A stretch of 64,000 bases of DNA, taken from Allopusillimonas ginsengisoli (GTDB lineage: Bacteria; Pseudomonadota; Gammaproteobacteria; Burkholderiales; Burkholderiaceae_B). Below are positions 36,301 through 45,699 of the stretch, piece after piece. The notes beneath the pieces are model-generated. The model was not told the origin of the DNA and did not search any database. It saw only the letters and a program-made list of their open reading frames with translations. The translations under genes were made by a program, and so were the position numbers. Where the stretch lies: positions 1 through 64,000 of the forward strand of contig RAPG01000004.1 in NCBI GenBank assembly GCA_005239165.1. Reading direction: 5' to 3'. Numbering within the stretch: the stretch's first letter is position 1; every line of letters starts with the position of its first letter.

Positions 36301-39300
36301 CGATAGTGCTGTGGGCATTTTTGCGCAAAGCCTTGGAGGCAGTGGCGGTGATGCCGGGATGACGGTGCATGGTGCTTTCAGCGTCGTGACCTTGTCAAGT
36401 AATCTGGGCGGGAATGGTGGCGACGGCGGAACCGCCTCGACGGTGAAGGTCAACAACGCAGGCGGTGTCTCCACCTCCGGCAACAAGGCGACTGCTATCT
36501 TCGCACAGAGCCTGGGCGGCAGCGGCGGCAAGGCGGGCACGCTGGTTAATGGCACTGCAACGGGCGGGGAAGTCTCCGGCGCCTTAGCGCTGTCTGTGGG
36601 CGGTAGCGGTGGCAATGGCGGGAATGCTTCGGATGTGGAGGTCGATCAACTGGTCGGCACGCTAGTCACCACGACAGGCCATGACGCAAACGGCATCACG
36701 GCACAATCTATCGGCGGTGATGGCGGCAGTGGCGGCAATGTGTGGTCCGGCAGCCTGGCGGTATCCGAGAGCGGTTCGCTGAACGTTAACATCAGCGTTG
36801 GGGGCGCGGGTGGCGATGGCGGCAAGGCGGGAAAAGCAACAATCATGAACGCCAGCAATATCAGCACGACCGGCGCAGATTCCGAAGCGATTTTCGCACA
36901 ATCAATTGGCGGCAATGGTGGAGATGCGGGGTCGAGCTACGCGATCACCGTCGATGGGAGCGCTGGCACGAAAATCGAATCCACCATCTCAGTGGGTGGG
37001 AGCGGCGGTTCGGGCGCTGTCGCCTCGAGCGTTCAGGTGAACAATGCCGGCGTCTTATCAACGGTGGGCGGTAATGCGGCTGGCATCTACGCGCAGTCTA
37101 TTGGCGGCAATGGTGGCGTAGGCGGTCAGGGCCTTGTGGCTTTCGGAGACTTTGAGGCAACGAGTGAAAACTATGTCTCCATCAAGGCCGATGTCGAGGT
37201 TGGCGGGGCGGGGGGCGCAGGCAGCCACGCGGGCTCGGTGAATGTTGTCAACAGCGGGAGCATCACGACGGCCTCGGACACCTCGGCAGGCATCTGGGCT
37301 CAGGCGGTTGGGGGAGGCGGTGGCGACGGCGGCAATGCGGGCGCATACACCATTGGTTATCTCAAAAGTCTCGCTACAGGCAACGAAGAGCCAGAGAAAA
37401 AAGGGCTGGCCTTGAGCGTTACAGTGGGTGGTGGTGGCGGTGGCGGCGGAAATGGTGGCGCGTTGACGGCGTCCAACACGAAGACCATCTCCACAGCAGG
37501 TGCAGCATCGTACGGCATCTTCGCGCAGAGTATAGGTGGCGGCGGCGGCAGCGGTGGCAACGGCAGCCCTGGGCTGGAAGGGTGGATCGCCGACATTTAC
37601 GAAGACTACGAAAAACTGGGGCAGTGGAAGGAAATCTACGAGCAATATCAAAAGGTGCGCAAGAAGGATTGGAAGGGATTGTTCCTGGAGAGTTTTTCCG
37701 TGGATGTGGGGGGAAGCGCTGGCGGTACGGGCGATGGTGGCACCGTCAGCGTAAGCAATAACGGCACCATCATCACGTCCGGCGACTCCGCGACCGCGCT
37801 CTACGCCCAGTCGGTGGGCGGCGGCGGCGGTAATGGCGGCGACGGATCGCAAGGCATGTTGACCTCTGTAACGGTCACTGGTTCGGTAGGAGGCGGGGGC
37901 AAGGGCGGCGCTGTAACGGTTGATAATCAGGGCGTAATCCAGACCTCCGGCGCAGGGGCGATGGGGATCTACGCGCAGTCCGTCGGTGGTGGTGGCGGGT
38001 CGGCCGGCGACGTGGAGGGCACGCTTGCAACCAACCTTTCTGCCCTGGATGAAATCCTGGGCTACAACATATTTGGCTCCACGGGAGGGAGTGCGGGTTC
38101 TGGCGGCGACGGAGGTAATGTCACCATTACGAGCGCTGGCTCCATTGTGACCACGGGCGTGAACGCGCATGGCATATGGGCGCAATCCGTCGGCGGCGGT
38201 GGCGGGGCCGCTTCTTCCTATGGCAATGGCTTCGGAGATAGCGGTGTAGGTAGCGATGGGCTGAGCGGCAGCAGCGGCCACGTTTCGCTCAAGGTCACCG
38301 GAGACATCAGCGTGAGCGGCGATGGCGCACACGGCATCTTCTTGCAGAGCGCTTCGGGTGTGGGCACCACTAGCCGCGCGGGAGGCATCGACCTGACCGT
38401 CTCGGGCTCGGTGACAGCGGCCGGTGCTAATTCGCGAGCCATTCTCGCCCAGGCCGCTTCTTATGCGGAAGACACCTCGACAAGCGATCCTTCGGCAGGC
38501 ACCGTGACCATCACCATCAACAAGGGCGCCACCGTTGCGACAACCAACGCCGCTTCCTTTGAGACAATCGCGATCAAGGGCGGCCGTTCTGTTATGGGCA
38601 GCTCGGGCTATTTGGTTTCCAACCAATTTATCAACGCCGGTACCCTCATCAGCGCGGGGCCTGACGCAGTCGTCCTCGCCACAGATGACAAGGCGGGATT
38701 GCTTGTCAACAATAACGGCATTGTTAGTGGTTCGGTCTCCGGTGGCAGCGAGCATGCGATTAAGTTTTACAACGGCACAGATGGGGACTTCGCCCTGGGA
38801 ACGCAGGTCAACCTGGGAACGAATAGTGGCGCGCTGCTGAGCAACCAGGGCATTCTGTCTGCCGGCGGTTCGGGTGTCATTGGTGCTTCGAGAGTAACGA
38901 CCGGCAGTTTCACCCAAGGCAGTTTGGGAAAGATTCACGTCGACTTGAGCAAATCTAATGCAGATACCCCTTTAAGCAACGACCGCATCATGCTGGACGT
39001 TGGCGGCAGAAGCAACGCCATCTCACTGGCCGGTTCAGTCAGGCCCTACTGGGTTGGCGGCACCACTTTCCAGTCTGGCGAAACAGGCCGATTTCGAATA
39101 CTGGAGACAGCCAACGGAGAAGCCATCGACAGTCGTGGCGTAGCCTTGACCAATACGGCGACGGTAGCTTATATGCCAAGGCCTGTCGGTGGTGAATCTG
39201 CGCTAGAAGCCGATTACAAAATCGACTATTCAGGCAAGGCAAGTGGCGTAAAGCTCGGTGAAATCGCGCGCGACTTCGCGAATTACTTCAGCGCTGCCAT

Positions 39301-40369
39301 GGGGACTTTACGCCACGCAGAGGGTTTGGCGGGTACGTCTCGCACCATGTCTCTGTTCGCGACAGAACTCCTGAATACGACCTCGGGAGAGGTACTGGCA
39401 CGAACCTATGGCGAGCACACGCTGGATGAAAACTCCATCGGTGTGGCCAGAGCAGCGTCAGCCTCCCTGGCACTTCACTCACTCCTGCAGAGCTGCCCGA
39501 AACTCGATCGTGCAGTAGCAGGAACAGACTTTTTTCGCGAGCGCGAGTGTGCCTGGATGCAACTTCAGGGTGGCAAGCACCGTCAGGATGCAACCGGTTC
39601 TATGCCTGACTTTAACGAATCATCCACTGGAATTGCCGGCGCGGTCCAGAACAGAGTCGGCAAAGATACCTTTATCGAGGTGGGCGGTCGTCTGGAGAAA
39701 GTGGATGTGCGAGGCGATAACTTCTCCGACGATGGTCATCGTTTCAGCTTGGGTGTTGCCGTAAAGCGCGAGATTGGCATCTTTACGCTTTCCTCAACAT
39801 TCGGGGGAGGTCTTTACTATTATGATAAGGAACGGGCCTATTCATTAGGGGGCACGCGACATCGAGCGACATCGGACACCAGCGGCAACTTCGTCACAAT
39901 AGAGGGACGTATCTCTGCGCTGCTCCCGCAGAATAACTTTTATATCAAGCCTGCTTTTGCCGTTTCGGCTACCCGGGTCAAGCAAAATGGGTATTCTGAA
40001 TCAGGATCGGGTCCACTGAACTGGCATGTCAACAGTATCTCGAAAACCGCAGTCGGCCTGAGTACTTCAGTAGAGGTGGGGTATGCTTTCAACGTTTCCG
40101 ACCATCCAGCAGCCGCCTATGCCAGAGCTGGCCTAAATTCAAGTCTGAGCAACTCGGGGATTAATATAGTTTCTCATCTGGTAGGCGATGGCGCAGCGCT
40201 GGGGGACCTTAGAGTCACGCCCAAAACAGACAAGAGCCAGTTCGAGCTTACAGGTGGCATTGACATTGATCTGGGGCGCAATCTTTCAGTGTCAGTACAA
40301 GGGCAAACGGCGCTCTCCAAGAACGCCACGAATTACGGTGGATACGCCCGCGTGAAGTATCGCTTCTAG
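33344..40369 (+). CDS. Giant glycine-rich autotransporter adhesin with C-terminal beta-barrel
   Basis: A 2341-residue type V-secreted protein. The ATG at 33344 follows AGGAAAGATTG; a longer in-frame start is rejected. A signal peptide ends at NTATA. The passenger (about 40-2000) is dominated between residues 310 and 1620 by about 21 copies of a unit near 65 residues long whose core is AQSIGGGGG preceded by a TSGDSA-like strand, as expected of a beta-helix. A non-repetitive charged insert (KLGQWKEIYEQYQKVRKKDW) interrupts it near residue 1430. The last 280 residues are an autotransporter barrel ending in the outer-membrane signature YARVKYRF. Probable surface adhesin or biofilm factor. No secretion partner is needed or present. 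Confidence 0.93.
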   Translation: MGLIRSGIPPIVCVFASIAAQNTATASCSISGTVETCTGSVTGGAIVHTQSEVHKLTLSALANTIDAADSTDAGKKTGPVISLKHPGGVTPAPADWSSSNRNGQAGVDGSSGSALSATVSLDSGYGLTGQSGIWLESYGWDGSQAHEAKHTDKHATGGKGGDGGTGGNLSLIAASAGGGKPVAAIKASSSAPASTGILLVSGGGEGGAGGWAHSSGGLKDAQGGAGGQGGAAGSAVLQLSDGHNLSYSGAGLGIAINAQGGNGGAGGYGEVDGLDADSSYGGAGGTGGQGGSIKVTATSAVSTIVTSGLAGIALQSMGGNGGIGGEGKGGHDHAGDGGNAGNGGDINANFSSSVTTSGSSGYGVYVKSAGGFAGDSGDDSGGIKNHAGNPGEPGQAGSVTLGLTSSRIDTSNTSADGIFVQSIGGMGSGGGSSSGLFSYGSKGGSGGAGGQVMVTLDKTTVTTSGNHAKALLIQSIGGAGGKAGSTSGITALAAAAGAGGTGGAVDVALTDTTLQTKGLHSTGVLVQSNGGGGGSSGSATGIYAVGGAGGLGGAAGAVKLSLDTVQITTQGDDSLGISLQSIGAGGGESHSPQGLIALGQNGGGGGNGSAITYASNGGGVSIATSGDVSDAILLHSIGGGGGHGGSTFEAFANFSSQVGATGGGGGSGGDVTYVGNDDDAISTTGDQARGLVLQTIGGGGGSGGNIIKISTGLTFGGHTGSSGSSTEHHGGTLTADIAGKVTTSGDSATGVLAQSIGGGGGSAGSSVSVSVGLTLGHSQGSSGAAGGHGGLVTLTSSADISTGGTDADGILAQSIGGGGGHTSTVVNATVGGSIKGLNSQQGASGGAGGDGYDVTVTSAGDIKTVGDKALGVAAQSIAGGGGKAGSTISATVGPDIGSTTVGQSGGTGGNAGKVSITSQGDVVTQGDSASAVFAQSIGKGGGQGGLTINGDVSGISANVTQGGSGGKAGAGGAVSVDNSGWLTTSGDSAVGIFAQSLGGSGGDAGMTVHGAFSVVTLSSNLGGNGGDGGTASTVKVNNAGGVSTSGNKATAIFAQSLGGSGGKAGTLVNGTATGGEVSGALALSVGGSGGNGGNASDVEVDQLVGTLVTTTGHDANGITAQSIGGDGGSGGNVWSGSLAVSESGSLNVNISVGGAGGDGGKAGKATIMNASNISTTGADSEAIFAQSIGGNGGDAGSSYAITVDGSAGTKIESTISVGGSGGSGAVASSVQVNNAGVLSTVGGNAAGIYAQSIGGNGGVGGQGLVAFGDFEATSENYVSIKADVEVGGAGGAGSHAGSVNVVNSGSITTASDTSAGIWAQAVGGGGGDGGNAGAYTIGYLKSLATGNEEPEKKGLALSVTVGGGGGGGGNGGALTASNTKTISTAGAASYGIFAQSIGGGGGSGGNGSPGLEGWIADIYEDYEKLGQWKEIYEQYQKVRKKDWKGLFLESFSVDVGGSAGGTGDGGTVSVSNNGTIITSGDSATALYAQSVGGGGGNGGDGSQGMLTSVTVTGSVGGGGKGGAVTVDNQGVIQTSGAGAMGIYAQSVGGGGGSAGDVEGTLATNLSALDEILGYNIFGSTGGSAGSGGDGGNVTITSAGSIVTTGVNAHGIWAQSVGGGGGAASSYGNGFGDSGVGSDGLSGSSGHVSLKVTGDISVSGDGAHGIFLQSASGVGTTSRAGGIDLTVSGSVTAAGANSRAILAQAASYAEDTSTSDPSAGTVTITINKGATVATTNAASFETIAIKGGRSVMGSSGYLVSNQFINAGTLISAGPDAVVLATDDKAGLLVNNNGIVSGSVSGGSEHAIKFYNGTDGDFALGTQVNLGTNSGALLSNQGILSAGGSGVIGASRVTTGSFTQGSLGKIHVDLSKSNADTPLSNDRIMLDVGGRSNAISLAGSVRPYWVGGTTFQSGETGRFRILETANGEAIDSRGVALTNTATVAYMPRPVGGESALEADYKIDYSGKASGVKLGEIARDFANYFSAAMGTLRHAEGLAGTSRTMSLFATELLNTTSGEVLARTYGEHTLDENSIGVARAASASLALHSLLQSCPKLDRAVAGTDFFRERECAWMQLQGGKHRQDATGSMPDFNESSTGIAGAVQNRVGKDTFIEVGGRLEKVDVRGDNFSDDGHRFSLGVAVKREIGIFTLSSTFGGGLYYYDKERAYSLGGTRHRATSDTSGNFVTIEGRISALLPQNNFYIKPAFAVSATRVKQNGYSESGSGPLNWHVNSISKTAVGLSTSVEVGYAFNVSDHPAAAYARAGLNSSLSNSGINIVSHLVGDGAALGDLRVTPKTDKSQFELTGGIDIDLGRNLSVSVQGQTALSKNATNYGGYARVKYRF

Positions 40370-40460
40370 AGCCTTGTGATGTCGCCGGTAGCCATTCGTT
40401 AGACCTGCATATCGGCTTTAGCTGATTTTTGCATTGCGCGAGTGGTTCAGTATTGGTGTA

Positions 40461-43070
40461 ATGGATGCCAGTCAGCGAAAAGTCCAAGTTATCGAAGAAA
40501 CAATCACGGGGGTAACCGCATTGCAGGCTCAATCGTGGACGCGCATGCGAAACGCATGGCCATTACTGATCGGGCTTATCGTATTCGGTGTAGCGCTGTG
40601 GTTCATTCACCGAGAACTGGCACACTTCGACGTACGCACGATTTTGCGACAAATCGCTGCGATTCCCGTACAAACCATCATGCTCGCTGCCGCCGCCACA
40701 GCCAGCAGTTATCTTGCCCTTACCGTATTCGACTGGCTTGCGCTTTCCTGGATCGGGCACCGTTTTGCATATCGCCGCATCGCACTGGCGTCCTTTGCCT
40801 CATACACCCTGGCTCATAATGTGGGCTTCGGAATGCTCAGTGGCGGGGCGGTACGCTATAAGCTGTACGGCAGCTGGGGCTTAAGCGTTACAGAGATCGC
40901 CCAGATTATCGGCTTCGTCACACTGACAACTGCACTTGGCATGTCGACAATTCTGGGGATGGCCGCTATCGGTGAAGGCGAACGGCTCATGGCGCTGATC
41001 GGTCTGCCGCACTGGTTCGGCACTGCGTTCGGCATTATCCTGCTGTTGCTGCCGCTCGCCTGGTTGTTGCTGTCGGGCCTGAACGTGGGAAGTCTCAGCT
41101 GGCGTAAGCATGTGGTTTCCGTCCCGCACCTGCCTATTGCAGCAGGCCAGGTCGTTATATCGATTCTTGACAACGGCTTTGCAGCAATAACCCTATATGT
41201 GCTGCTGCCAGACTCAATTGGATTCGGCCTGTTGGGTTTTTTAGGGCTTTTTGTCGTAGCAAATACCGTCGGAATCATCAGTCACGTTCCCGGTGGAATA
41301 GGCGTATTTGATGCCACTATTCTCCTGGCTGTATCTCATGATGCGTCGGGGAGCACGGTAGCAGCCCTGGTGGCATACCGGGTTATTTATTACCTTCTTC
41401 CTCTAGCCATTGCGGGCTTGCTGATCGCAGCCCGGACACTGGGCCAGCCCAGCCGCAGCATGCTGGCCCGGACACTGCCTCTGGCGCCTTCGTTGTTCGC
41501 AGTACTGGTGTTTGTCTCTGGCCTTATGCTGTTGGTCTCAGGAGCGACCCCGGCCATCAGAGCGCGGGCTGACTGGTTAGTCCACGTTGTCCCGCTAGGG
41601 GTAATCGAGGTTTCTCATTTTCTTGGCAGCTTAATGGGTGTCGCACTGCTTCTTATTGCCGACGGGTTGCGCCGCAGACTTGATGGCGCGTGGCTACTGG
41701 CTTGTGGGTTTCTGACAGCAGGGATTATCTTTTCGCTTCTCAAGGGCGTTGAATTCGAACAGGCGCTAGCACTCGGCATCACGCTGCTCGCGCTCCTGCC
41801 ATGCCAGCGCGCCTTCAATCGCAAAGCACGGCTGTTTGCTCTCACGCCAACACCGGGCTGGTTGCTGGCTAGTGCAGCCGCTCTGGCCGCCTTTTTATGG
41901 CTTGGCTTTTTTGCTTACCATCGTGTCGAGTATGCAGACGATCTGTGGTGGTCGTTTGTGGTTCATGGTGATGCATCACGTTTTCTTCGAACAAGCGTTG
42001 GCGTGGTGATTGCGTTTCTTATCGTGAGCCTGTATACGGTCTTGCGACCCGCACCCGTGTCCGTCCTGTTGCCAGAGGAAACCAATCTGACCCAGGTAGA
42101 GAACATTATTAAAAATGCAGAAGGTGCTGACAGCTCGGCCTGCCTGGCACTACTAGGAGACAAGCGGTTCTTATTCAGTCCTAGTGGACTAAGTTTCATT
42201 ATGTTCGGCGTCCAGGGCCATAGCTGGATTGCCATGGGTGAGCCCGTTGGTCTGCAAGAAGAGCAACAAGATCTCGTGTGGTCGTTCGTGGAAACCTGTC
42301 GTGTGCATGGGGCGCGGCCCGCCTTTTATCAAGTCACGCCCGACGCGATGCCCATGCTCGCCGAGGTTGGACTCGCTTTTCAGAAGCTTGGAGAACAGGC
42401 CTATGTAGCGCTGGAAACGTTTGACCTTCAAGGGTCTGCCAGAGCCAAATTACGTCAGACATGGAACCGGGGGCAGCGCTTGCCGCTTGATTTCGAGGTG
42501 GTGGCCAGCACTGATGTGTCCGGTATTATCCATGAACTTCAGGGTATTTCAGATCAATGGCTGCGCGGCAAAAACGCCAAGGAGAAGGGCTTTTCATTAG
42601 GCCGCTTTGATGCCGACTATATCTGCCGTTTTCCTGTGGCGGTATTGCGCCTGAATGGAAAAATTGTTGCGTTTGCCAATCTCTGGATGGCGCCTGACCG
42701 CAGTGAGCTGTCTGTTGACCTGATGCGTCACGTCGATGATGCACCCAATGGCGTCATGGAGTATTTATTCATTGCGCTAATGCTCTGGGGACGCGCCGAA
42801 GGTTACGCTGAGTTTGATCTCGGTATGGCTCCCATGGCAGGGTTGGACGGGCGCGCCTCCGCACCCATGCTGTCCCGGGCCGGCGCACTGGTATTTCGTC
42901 ACGCTGAGCATTTCTATAATTTCCAGGGATTGCGCTCCTATAAAGAAAAATTTGCGCCAGTGTGGCGGCCCCGCTATCTGGCAGCACGGCCTGGTCTTGA
43001 AATGGCACGGATGCTGGGAGACACAACCTTGCTTGTCAGTGGTGGCATCAAAGGCTTGATTATTCGTTAA
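40461..43070 (+). CDS. mprF: MprF-type bifunctional phosphatidylglycerol aminoacyltransferase/flippase
   Basis: An 869-residue membrane protein. The N-terminal 500 residues hold the flippase module with many helices, including NVGFGMLSGGAVRYKLYG and HVPGGIGVFDA, typical of the LPG synthase TM domain. The C-terminal 300 residues are the cytosolic DUF2156 aminoacyltransferase with ARAKLRQTWNRGQRLPLDF, LSVDLMRHVDDAPNGVMEYL and YNFQGLRSYKEKFAPVW. It transfers an amino acid (lysine or alanine) from aminoacyl-tRNA to phosphatidylglycerol and flips the product, lowering membrane negative charge against cationic peptides. The ATG at 40461 is favoured over a TTG at 40434. DedA-PAP2 follows after 29 bases, likely in the same operon. 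Confidence 0.93.
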   Translation: MDASQRKVQVIEETITGVTALQAQSWTRMRNAWPLLIGLIVFGVALWFIHRELAHFDVRTILRQIAAIPVQTIMLAAAATASSYLALTVFDWLALSWIGHRFAYRRIALASFASYTLAHNVGFGMLSGGAVRYKLYGSWGLSVTEIAQIIGFVTLTTALGMSTILGMAAIGEGERLMALIGLPHWFGTAFGIILLLLPLAWLLLSGLNVGSLSWRKHVVSVPHLPIAAGQVVISILDNGFAAITLYVLLPDSIGFGLLGFLGLFVVANTVGIISHVPGGIGVFDATILLAVSHDASGSTVAALVAYRVIYYLLPLAIAGLLIAARTLGQPSRSMLARTLPLAPSLFAVLVFVSGLMLLVSGATPAIRARADWLVHVVPLGVIEVSHFLGSLMGVALLLIADGLRRRLDGAWLLACGFLTAGIIFSLLKGVEFEQALALGITLLALLPCQRAFNRKARLFALTPTPGWLLASAAALAAFLWLGFFAYHRVEYADDLWWSFVVHGDASRFLRTSVGVVIAFLIVSLYTVLRPAPVSVLLPEETNLTQVENIIKNAEGADSSACLALLGDKRFLFSPSGLSFIMFGVQGHSWIAMGEPVGLQEEQQDLVWSFVETCRVHGARPAFYQVTPDAMPMLAEVGLAFQKLGEQAYVALETFDLQGSARAKLRQTWNRGQRLPLDFEVVASTDVSGIIHELQGISDQWLRGKNAKEKGFSLGRFDADYICRFPVAVLRLNGKIVAFANLWMAPDRSELSVDLMRHVDDAPNGVMEYLFIALMLWGRAEGYAEFDLGMAPMAGLDGRASAPMLSRAGALVFRHAEHFYNFQGLRSYKEKFAPVWRPRYLAARPGLEMARMLGDTTLLVSGGIKGLIIR

Positions 43071-43099
43071 GCGCAAAAAGCAAATCATAGAGATCGACA

Positions 43100-44479
43100 A
43101 TGCTGAACTACCTTATCGAGCTTGTTACCCGGGCCGGACATTGGGGGTACGTAGTTATTTTCCTGGGGGCTGCCTTAGAGTCTGCTGCGTTCCTGGGCGT
43201 GATCGTACCTGGTGAAAGCCTGGTACTTGTCGCTGGCTTTCTGGCGGCACAAGGCGTTTTTGACCTGGATGTACTGATCATGGTCATCGCAACAGGTGCC
43301 GCCTTGGGCGATAGCCTGGGTTATGAGATGGGACGATATCTGGGCCGGCCTGCGCTGCTGCGTTATGGGTCCCGCTTTGGTATCAATGAAGAGCGCGTCG
43401 CAAAAACAGATGCTTTTTTCATACGACACGGTGGCAAGGCGGTTTTTCTGGGCCGCTTTGTGGGGTTCGCCCGTGCATTAGTACCTTTCTTGGCGGGCTC
43501 GTCCAGGATGCCGTATCGATATTTTTTGCCCTTTAACATGGCTGGTGCATTTCTTTGGTCGCTAGCCGTAACGCTTCTTGGTTATTTTTTGGGTGCAAGC
43601 TGGCAGCTCGCGGCGGACTGGATCGGCCAGGCAAGCGCCATACTGGGCGGAATTTTTGCGTTTGCCGTTGGCCTGGTGTGGCTGTGGCGCTGGGCAATGC
43701 GTCATGAAGCTGCACTGCGCTCAACATGGTCCCGGTTTTTGGCACGGCCTCGGGTTACTGCCTTACGCAGGCGGTTTGAACCACAATTGGCGTTTATTCG
43801 GGCGCGGCTTTCACCGAACGGCTACCTGGGTCTGCGCCTCTCTGCCGGTGCAGTGATTCTCATCGCGACTAGCTGGCTGTTTGGCGGCATCGCCGAAGAT
43901 GTCATCACAGGTGACCCCATCACTATCGTCGATGCACATATCGCACAATGGCTGCACGCGCACACCTCGCCATCGCTGACGTACGTAATGCGAATGGTCT
44001 CCTTGTTACACAACACCACGAGCATCATCATAATGACTGTAATATTTGCCGCCATACTCATAGCAAAACGGCATTGGTATTGGTTGCTGAATCTGGTTTT
44101 GGCAGTACCGGGCGGTATGCTGCTCAATGTATTGATGAAACACGCCTTCCAACGATCACGTCCCGTCTTTGAACAACCATTAGTCAGCCTGAGCAGTTAC
44201 AGCTTTCCTAGCGGCCACACGGCGGCCAGCACGTTATTCTATGGAATGCTCGCTGCATTCATCATTGCATACACTTCCTCATGGAATAGACGCGTATGGA
44301 CAGTGCTCTTGGCATTTGCCATCGTTAGCCTGGTGGCATTCAGCCGGCTATATCTGGGGGCTCATTATCTAAGCGATGTTCTGGCGGCGTTAGCAGAAGG
44401 CCTCGCATGGCTGGCGCTTTGCCTGACAGGTACACACGCCTATCAGCAGCAGAAACAACAAATAAATCAGCAGGGGTAG
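43100..44479 (+). CDS. DedA-PAP2 phosphatase fusion membrane protein
   Basis: A 459-residue two-domain membrane protein. Residues about 1-200 are a DedA domain: GVIVPGESLVLVAGFLAAQG, GDSLGYEMGRYLG and FFIRHGGKAVFLGRFVGFAR. Residues about 250-450 are a PAP2 acid phosphatase with the three motifs KHAFQRSRP, SYSFPSGHTAAST and SRLYLGAHYLSDV. DedA proteins have been implicated in recycling undecaprenyl phosphate or phospholipid flipping, and PAP2 enzymes dephosphorylate undecaprenyl diphosphate or lipid A/phosphatidate, so the fusion could couple both steps. It lies directly behind mprF. Confidence 0.92.
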   Translation: MLNYLIELVTRAGHWGYVVIFLGAALESAAFLGVIVPGESLVLVAGFLAAQGVFDLDVLIMVIATGAALGDSLGYEMGRYLGRPALLRYGSRFGINEERVAKTDAFFIRHGGKAVFLGRFVGFARALVPFLAGSSRMPYRYFLPFNMAGAFLWSLAVTLLGYFLGASWQLAADWIGQASAILGGIFAFAVGLVWLWRWAMRHEAALRSTWSRFLARPRVTALRRRFEPQLAFIRARLSPNGYLGLRLSAGAVILIATSWLFGGIAEDVITGDPITIVDAHIAQWLHAHTSPSLTYVMRMVSLLHNTTSIIIMTVIFAAILIAKRHWYWLLNLVLAVPGGMLLNVLMKHAFQRSRPVFEQPLVSLSSYSFPSGHTAASTLFYGMLAAFIIAYTSSWNRRVWTVLLAFAIVSLVAFSRLYLGAHYLSDVLAALAEGLAWLALCLTGTHAYQQQKQQINQQG

Positions 44480-44572
44480 GGCGCCGGCTGTGCTAAAAAA
44501 CACGTGTCACCGATGCAAAAAGATACTTTATTTTCTCACAGGCAAGCGCCTGACGCCGTCTATTCCCGTACG

Positions 44573-45454
44573 TTACTTATAAACCGACAGCTCACCCTCG
44601 GGACGGCGCTTGAAACGGCGATGCACCCAATAATATTGTTCGGGAATATTCCGTATCTGAGTTTCCAGAAACTGATTGGTCAGCAATGCATCGGCTTTGT
44701 CGTCACCGCATGGATAATTTTGCAGAGGCTCAAAAATTTTTAGTTTATAGCCGCGGTAATCGGGCAACACTTCGGTCACAAAGGGCACTACCCGCGCGCC
44801 GCTTATCTTGGCCAGACGAGATACGGCAGTGAGTGTACAAGCCTGAACACCGAAGAATGGTACGAATACCGAGTCGCGCAGGCCAAAATCCATATCAGCC
44901 GCCAGCATGATGGGCTTGCCTGATTTAAGTATGCTCAGGGTTTGGCGGGCACTGCTGCCGCGCGGAATCATTTCGGTGCCGAACCTGGAGCGTTGCATGC
45001 GCGAGATGTTTTCCGCAGCCTGATTCGACATTGGCGTATATAACGAGGCAACCGGGTGATGAATGGAGTAGTACATGCATCCAGCCTCGATGCCGGCAAA
45101 GTGAAACCCCAGAAAAATAGTGGGCTGCTCGTACACGTCGGCCAGTTCTATGGCGCTATGTAGCTCAGTCAGGCGAGTCAGCGTCTTGGCGCTGCCATAC
45201 CATTGCACACCCCGCTCGAGATAACTGCGGATGACGTGCTCAAATGTTGAGCGTGCCAGGCTGTCGCGCTCTTCGTCAGTCTTTTCCGGAAAGCAAAGCC
45301 GCAGATTCGTATGCAAAATACGCTTGCGCTTGCTTGGAAGCCGATACAACAATCGGCCAAGCCCTTCCCCGGCTCGGGCAACCACTCCATAAGGCATAGC
45401 GGCAAACACGCGCAATAGGCCTGAGGTCAATACGTGCTGGAGTTTTTGGTTCAA
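44573..45454 (-). CDS. LpxL/HtrB-type lysophospholipid/lipid A acyltransferase
   Basis: A 293-residue membrane-associated acyltransferase. The catalytic HX4E motif lies in LGFHFAGIE (about residue 115) and the second block in EMIPRGSSARQTLSIL; the C-terminus has EQYYWVHRRFKRRP, characteristic of LpxL/LpxM/HtrB enzymes that add secondary acyl chains to lipid A, or of the related ornithine-lipid acyltransferases. Family-typical length. It is convergent with the mprF-dedA operon, separated by 93 bases. Most Burkholderiales carry several paralogues, so the precise acceptor is open. Confidence 0.88.
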   Translation of the reverse strand: MNQKLQHVLTSGLLRVFAAMPYGVVARAGEGLGRLLYRLPSKRKRILHTNLRLCFPEKTDEERDSLARSTFEHVIRSYLERGVQWYGSAKTLTRLTELHSAIELADVYEQPTIFLGFHFAGIEAGCMYYSIHHPVASLYTPMSNQAAENISRMQRSRFGTEMIPRGSSARQTLSILKSGKPIMLAADMDFGLRDSVFVPFFGVQACTLTAVSRLAKISGARVVPFVTEVLPDYRGYKLKIFEPLQNYPCGDDKADALLTNQFLETQIRNIPEQYYWVHRRFKRRPEGELSVYK

Positions 45455-45699
45455 AAGCCTGTCCTGGTGGAGTTCAACCGCTAAGCAACGATAGCAGTAC
45501 TAACGAAAGAAAAGATGAAGGCGAGAAAACATCAAGAAATTGATGTACTCATAGACTGCGAATTCAACAGTATCATCTGATCGGTGTTTCCATACATTGT
45601 ATGTTGCAATATCAGATAAGCCAGAGGGTGGCTCGTCAACACCTCACCGGACCGCAGCGCGGTGTACTGGGCGGGAAGCTAGTGGCCAGCACTTAGCGG

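Noticed and set aside
34280..38200. Regular short DNA repeats resembling a CRISPR or satellite array
   Set aside because: The repeats are degenerate, in frame and of about 195 bases, and encode the autotransporter passenger units.
37058..38938. A 626-codon open frame on the minus strand inside the autotransporter gene
   Set aside because: It is antisense to repetitive glycine-rich coding DNA, whose GGC/GGT codons leave few stops. The translation has no domains or signals.
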